Assembly (NCBI GenBank): GCA_035604595.1
Contig: DATNIE010000007.1
Coordinates: 1-64,000 of the forward strand
Length of the DNA stretch: 64,000 nt
From: CAIKZZ01 sp035604595
GTDB lineage: Bacteria; Pseudomonadota; Gammaproteobacteria; Steroidobacterales; Steroidobacteraceae
Direction of reading: 5' to 3'
A program made the translations under genes and the position numbers. A model generated the notes under the pieces. It made no database searches. It was not told the DNA's origin and saw nothing but the letters and a program-made list of their open reading frames with translations. Shown here piece after piece: positions 60,146-64,000 of this stretch. Each line of letters starts with the position of its first letter. Within the stretch, counting starts at the first letter, position 1.

Positions 60146-60987
60146 CGCGACCCTGCTGCCGGCCGGGCGGCCGGCGCCGCGCTCTTGTAGTTGCCGGACG
60201 GCTGCCGCGAGCGATAGGCGTGGGCGAGCAGGCCGAGTCCGGCGAGCACCATCGGCACCGACAGCACCATCCCCATGGTCAGCCAATTACCGGCGAGGTA
60301 GCCGAGCTGGGCGTCCGGCATCCGCACGAACTCGATCAGGATCCGGAAGCTCCCGTAGCCAACCAGGAACAGGCCCGACGGCGCCCAGCGCGGCCGCGGC
60401 CGCGAGGTGAACCACCACATGATGGCAAACAACGCCAGGCCCTCGAGGCAGGCCTCATACAGCTGCGAGGCATGCAGTACCTGCGTCGTCCCGTCCGGGC
60501 CGCGCACCGCGAAGCCCCACGGCACGGTCGTCGGCTTGCCCCACAGTTCGCCGTTGATGAAGTTGCCGATGCGGCCGGCGGCGAAGCCGAGCATGGGCAA
60601 GGGCATGGTGAAGTCGCACACATCGACAAACGCGCGCTTGCGCCGCCAGGCCAGCAGCGCAAGGGCCACCGCGACGCCGATCAGCCCGCCGTGAAAACTC
60701 ATGCCGCCAAGCCAGATCTTGTACCAGTAGCTCGGATCCTCGGCCAGCGCCTGCTGGCCGTAAAACGCGAGCCAGCCGATGCGCCCGCCGAGTATCACGC
60801 CGAACACTGCGTAGAACACCAGGTCATCGACCTCGAGTGGCGTCCACGTCGAGGTCGGCTGGCTCGCCCGGCGCCGCGCCAGCCACCAGGCGGCGAGGAA
60901 GCCGATGACGTACATCAGGCCGTACCAGCGGACCTTCACAGGCCCGAGGGCGAGCGCGACCGGGTCGAAACCGGGATAGGTCAGCAT
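60142..60987 (-). CDS. lgt: Prolipoprotein diacylglyceryl transferase
   Basis: Lgt (281 aa) transfers diacylglycerol to the lipobox cysteine of prolipoproteins such as RlpA and the cytochrome in this window. It is a seven-helix membrane protein with VRWYGLMYV, GGMSFHGGLIG and the signature GRIGNFINGELWG. The C-terminal tail after the last helix is basic and Ala/Pro-rich. Confidence 0.97.
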   Translation of the reverse strand: MLTYPGFDPVALALGPVKVRWYGLMYVIGFLAAWWLARRRASQPTSTWTPLEVDDLVFYAVFGVILGGRIGWLAFYGQQALAEDPSYWYKIWLGGMSFHGGLIGVAVALALLAWRRKRAFVDVCDFTMPLPMLGFAAGRIGNFINGELWGKPTTVPWGFAVRGPDGTTQVLHASQLYEACLEGLALFAIMWWFTSRPRPRWAPSGLFLVGYGSFRILIEFVRMPDAQLGYLAGNWLTMGMVLSVPMVLAGLGLLAHAYRSRQPSGNYKSAAPAARPAAGSR

Positions 60988-61026
60988 CGGCGGTCAGTGT
61001 AGCGAAAACCCCCGCCGGCACCCATC

Positions 61027-61785
61027 TCAGCGCCCACCGTCGAGGCGCGCGACGAGCTCGCCGGCGAGTTCGTACAGCGCCTCGTGGCTGCGACTGAGCC
61101 CAGAGACACTCGGCAGCCATGCGAGGAGTCCGTGGGTGATCTCGCCAGTGCCGGCAACCGGCGCCGGAACGACGTCGAGCCCCGTGGCGGAGAATTCACC
61201 GAGCGCCCGGGGCATGTGGGACGCAGAAGTGACGAGCAGCACATGCCTCAGTCCGAGCGGCGCGAGCAGCGCGGCGGTTTCGCGCGCGTTCTCGCGCGTC
61301 GTGCGGGAGCGCGTCTCGAGCCAGCGCGCATTGAGCGCAAAGTCCGCCCGCAGCGTCCGCTGCATGATCCGCGCCTCGGCCTCCCCCGGCTCGACCGACC
61401 CGCCCGACAACAGCAACGGCAGGCCCGTCAGCCGCGCGAGCCGCGCCGCATAGGCGAGTCGCTCCAGCGTCTCCCCCTGAACCACGGTGTGCTCCTCGCC
61501 CGCGGCGTTGCGGCGGACACCGCCCGCCAGTACGACGATCACGTCCGCGGATGGCGGCTGCCCGAGATCGAGCGGCGGGTAGCGTTCGGCGAGGCGATTT
61601 AACACGTCACCGACGAGCGGGACCGACAACAGCAGCAGCGTGCCAAGGCCCGCGGCAATGAGCGCCCTGCCGGCCCGCGGCGCCCGGCCGAGCAGCGCGA
61701 GTCCTGCACAGCCGAGCAACAGCGAGCCGCCCGGCGGCAGCACGAGCGCGCGACACACGGCGCGCACCGCCAGATCAGCGTCCAT
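61027..61785 (-). CDS. DUF218 (YdcF/ElyC-like) envelope protein
   Basis: A 252-aa protein with two N-terminal hydrophobic helices (about 14-33 and 38-60) and a periplasmic DUF218 domain: DVIVVLAGGVRRN, ERLAYAARLARLTGLPLLLSGG, SRTTRENARETAALL, VLLVTSASHMPRAL. This matches the ElyC/SanA group linked to envelope integrity and lipid-carrier metabolism in E. coli. Enzymatic activity is unknown. It lies 39 bp upstream of lgt and ten bases after rlmI on the same strand. Confidence 0.88.
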   Translation of the reverse strand: MDADLAVRAVCRALVLPPGGSLLLGCAGLALLGRAPRAGRALIAAGLGTLLLLSVPLVGDVLNRLAERYPPLDLGQPPSADVIVVLAGGVRRNAAGEEHTVVQGETLERLAYAARLARLTGLPLLLSGGSVEPGEAEARIMQRTLRADFALNARWLETRSRTTRENARETAALLAPLGLRHVLLVTSASHMPRALGEFSATGLDVVPAPVAGTGEITHGLLAWLPSVSGLSRSHEALYELAGELVARLDGGR

Positions 61786-61794
61786 CGGTGCGAT

Positions 61795-63027
61795 TCAATC
61801 GTTTGTGACGCGGCACAAGAATGCCTTCAGGTAGCGGGACTCGCGGATCGCCGGGTGTACGGGATGGTCGGGCGACTGGCCGCCGCTCGCCAGCACCTGC
61901 ACGAAGCGGCCGAGGTGCCGGCCGGCCTTCTGGATTGCCTCGAGCAGCGCGTCGGGCTCGAGGTGATAGGAGCACGAGCACGATACCAGCAGCCCGTCGC
62001 GCGCCAGCAGCTGCATCGCGAGCTGGTTGAGGCGCTTGTACGCCGCCTCGCCCTTGCCGGCGTCCTTGCGGCGCTTGATGAATGCCGGCGGATCGACGAT
62101 CACGAGGTCGAAGGTCTCGCGCGCCGCGTGCATCTGCTCGAGCGCTTCGAAGGCGTCGGCCTTGAGGAGCTTGAGCGTGACACCGTTGCTGGCCGCATTG
62201 CGGGCCGCGGCCTCGAGCGCCGGCGCCGAGGAGTCGACGCAGGTGACCTCTGCACCGCCGCGCGCGGCGTGTACGCCCCAGGCGCCGACGTAGCTGAACA
62301 GGTCCAGCACCCGGCCGGTCCCCTTGGCGAGCGCCAGGAACTGGTGGCGGTTCGCGGCCTGGTCGTAGAACCAGCCGGTCTTCTGGCCGGCGGCCAGCGG
62401 GGCGATGAAGCGACAGCCGTCCGCGAGGATCTCTAGCTCGGCGGGGAGTGCGCCGCGCGCCGCTTCGACGTATTTGGGAAGCCCCTCGAGGTCGCGCGCC
62501 CCGGAGTCGTTCTTCAGGACGATGACGGCGGGCTTCACGACCTTCTCGAGCGCCGCGACGATCGCCTCCTTCTGCGCCTCCATTCCGGCCGTGCCGATCT
62601 GGATCACGAGCGTCGCGCCATAGCGATCGACGACGAGGCCCGGGAGCCCGTCGGACTCGCCGTGGACCAGCCTGTAGTGCGGGCTTGCGTAGAGCCGCTC
62701 GCGCAGCGCGAGCGCGACCCGCAGCCGATGGACGAGGAGCCCAGGACCCGGTGGATAGGCGGCGTGCCGGGACAGGATCCGCGCCGCGATCAGCGAGTGC
62801 GGATTGACGTACGCGTAGCCCAGGAACCGGTCGCGGTCCGAGCGCACCGCCGCAAGGCTGCCAGGCGCGAACTCGGTGAGGGGGGTCGCGGCGGTATCGA
62901 TCTCGTTGCTGAAGATCCACAGGTGCCCGGCCGCAACACGCTTGTCCTCATGGCGTTTCAGCTTCAGCACCGGGTAGGCGGTCTCGCCCAGGGCGGCGGG
63001 TTCAGCGTCGGGAGCATCGCTCATCAT
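61795..63027 (-). CDS. rlmI: 23S rRNA m5C1962 methyltransferase
   Basis: A 410-aa SAM-dependent methyltransferase of the RlmI family. An N-terminal PUA domain (LKLKRHEDKRVAAGHLWIFSNEI) precedes the Rossmann domain with VLDLFSYVGAWGVHAA, IVDPPAFIKRRKD and the catalytic cysteines in SCSCSYHL. The ATG at 63027 is followed by a second ATG; either may be used. Longer upstream frames run into the neighbouring gene. A TATACG (63072-63067) on the minus strand may be its -10. Confidence 0.93.
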   Translation of the reverse strand: MMSDAPDAEPAALGETAYPVLKLKRHEDKRVAAGHLWIFSNEIDTAATPLTEFAPGSLAAVRSDRDRFLGYAYVNPHSLIAARILSRHAAYPPGPGLLVHRLRVALALRERLYASPHYRLVHGESDGLPGLVVDRYGATLVIQIGTAGMEAQKEAIVAALEKVVKPAVIVLKNDSGARDLEGLPKYVEAARGALPAELEILADGCRFIAPLAAGQKTGWFYDQAANRHQFLALAKGTGRVLDLFSYVGAWGVHAARGGAEVTCVDSSAPALEAAARNAASNGVTLKLLKADAFEALEQMHAARETFDLVIVDPPAFIKRRKDAGKGEAAYKRLNQLAMQLLARDGLLVSCSCSYHLEPDALLEAIQKAGRHLGRFVQVLASGGQSPDHPVHPAIRESRYLKAFLCRVTND

Positions 63028-63126
63028 GGTCTCTCGGAGCGGTCGGCCGCGGGCGCGCGGCGGTCGCGTATAGTGACCGGGCGACGGCATTCTAGCCGAC
63101 GCGCGTGCCGTTCCCGGATTCACACG

Positions 63127-64000
63127 ATGCATCCAGCGCCCGGTCCTCCGCGCAACCGTCTTGCGAGCGAGACGAGCCCTTACCTGCTGCAGCATGCGGG
63201 CAACCCCGTCGACTGGTACCCGTGGGGGCCCGAGGCGCTCGAGCGCGCCCGGCGGGACGACAAGCCGATTCTGCTGTCGATCGGCTACTCGGCGTGCCAC
63301 TGGTGCCACGTCATGGCGCACGAGTCCTTCGAGCACGGGCCGACGGCGACGCTGATGAACGAGCTCTACGTCAATATCAAGGTCGACCGCGAAGAGCGCC
63401 CGGATCTCGACCGCATCTACCAGATCGCCCAGCAGGTCCTGACGCAGCGCACCGGCGGCTGGCCGTTGACGATGTTCCTCGCTCCGGAGGACCAAGTGCC
63501 GTTCTTCGGCGGCACGTACTTTCCGCGCGAGCCGCGCCACGGCATGCCCGCGTTTGCAGATCTGCTGCGCAAGGTTGCGGCCTACTTCCGCGAGCAGCGC
63601 GCGGCAATACGCGGGCAGAACGGCCGGCTGCTGTCGGTGTTCGAGAGCCTCGCGCCGGCGGCGGCCGCGACGGACACTCGGCTCGACGCCGGGCCGCTCG
63701 AGCGCGCGCGGGCGATGCTGCAGGCGAACTTCGACGCCGAGTTCGGGGGATTCACCGGCGCCCCGAAGTTCCCGCATCCGGGATTCAGCGAGCGACTGCT
63801 CCGCCAGTGGTCGGCGACCGCCCTCGCGGACCCGCCGGACCTGCAGGCCCTCTACATGGCGACGCTGACGCTGACCCGGATGGCGGAAGGCGGCCTCTAT
63901 GATCACGTCGGCGGCGGCTTTGCGCGTTATTCCGTCGACGCGTACTGGATGATTCCGCACTTCGAGAAGATGCTCTACGATAACGGGCCGCTGCTCGCGC
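63127..64000 (+). CDS. DUF255/SSP411 thioredoxin-fold protein, 3' end missing
   Basis: The first 291 codons of a protein that runs off the right edge (full members are about 670 aa). The N-terminus NRLASETSPYLLQHAGNPVDWYPWG and the thioredoxin-like site SACHWCHVMAHESFE are diagnostic for the YyaL/SPATA20 family. A glycosidase-like (alpha/alpha) toroid follows, beginning with FDAEFGGFTGAPKFPHP. Its biochemical role is not established. Confidence 0.93.
   Translation, partial: MHPAPGPPRNRLASETSPYLLQHAGNPVDWYPWGPEALERARRDDKPILLSIGYSACHWCHVMAHESFEHGPTATLMNELYVNIKVDREERPDLDRIYQIAQQVLTQRTGGWPLTMFLAPEDQVPFFGGTYFPREPRHGMPAFADLLRKVAAYFREQRAAIRGQNGRLLSVFESLAPAAAATDTRLDAGPLERARAMLQANFDAEFGGFTGAPKFPHPGFSERLLRQWSATALADPPDLQALYMATLTLTRMAEGGLYDHVGGGFARYSVDAYWMIPHFEKMLYDNGPLLA

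Overview
The window is about 64 kb of very G+C-rich chromosome, densely coded on both strands, and most of it is core housekeeping sequence from a Gram-negative gammaproteobacterium. The evidence for that placement is the gene set and order: mreBCD-mrdAB-mltB-rlpA-dacA-dat-ybeD, lptD-surA-pdxA-rsmA-apaG-apaH, the AmgK/MurU peptidoglycan-recycling pair, gatCAB-hslO, an aerobic kynurenine cluster and TonB-dependent receptors. This fits the Xanthomonadales/Nevskiales/Steroidobacterales-like part of the class. Genus or family cannot be fixed from the sequence alone. I see no rRNA, tRNA, CRISPR array, prophage or insertion sequence.

Layout. 1-3724 (minus): hslO (cut by the window edge), gatB, gatA, gatC. 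3887-13679 (plus): a rod-shape and envelope operon ending in D-alanine metabolism and ybeD. 13666-17097 (minus): lipB-lipA and murU-amgK, convergent with ybeD and divergent from lptD. 17129-24240 (plus): lptD-surA-pdxA-rsmA, a universal stress protein, apaG-apaH. 24260-24805 (minus): an unrecognised exported four-cysteine protein. 24911-28911 (plus): 3-hydroxyanthranilate dioxygenase, cyclase-family hydrolase, kynureninase and kynurenine monooxygenase, with folA converging on the end.

29719-40049 (plus) is the most distinctive block: coaX, an M20 peptidase, a substrate-binding protein fused to a DppB-type permease, a DppC-type permease, a tandem ATPase, an aldehyde dehydrogenase, an SDR and a P1 (DmpA/NylC-type) autoprocessing peptidase. 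The genes overlap or lie close together, so they look like one operon for taking up and breaking down small peptides or amides. The transporter is packed into three polypeptides instead of the usual five.

40390-53411 is more accessory: a bactofilin coupled to a small zinc-ribbon protein, two TonB-dependent receptors, a cytochrome c lipoprotein, DNA glycosylase tag, an FAD amine oxidase-like protein, a secreted S53 (sedolisin-type) peptidase with its own putative operator, a TTC38-like repeat protein and an alpha/beta hydrolase. 53631-58119 holds a probable beta-alanine catabolic pair (mmsA and omega-aminotransferase) divergent from a MocR regulator. 58122-63027 (minus) contains a prolyl-hydroxylase-like protein next to a SET-domain methyltransferase, then thyA, lgt, a DUF218 protein and rlmI. 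The window ends inside a DUF255 thioredoxin-fold protein.

Two regulatory patterns recur. One is the identical palindrome ATTATAAT placed between divergent genes. The other is -10-like hexamers 8-12 nt upstream of start codons that lack a Shine-Dalgarno sequence, which suggests some leaderless or near-leaderless transcripts.
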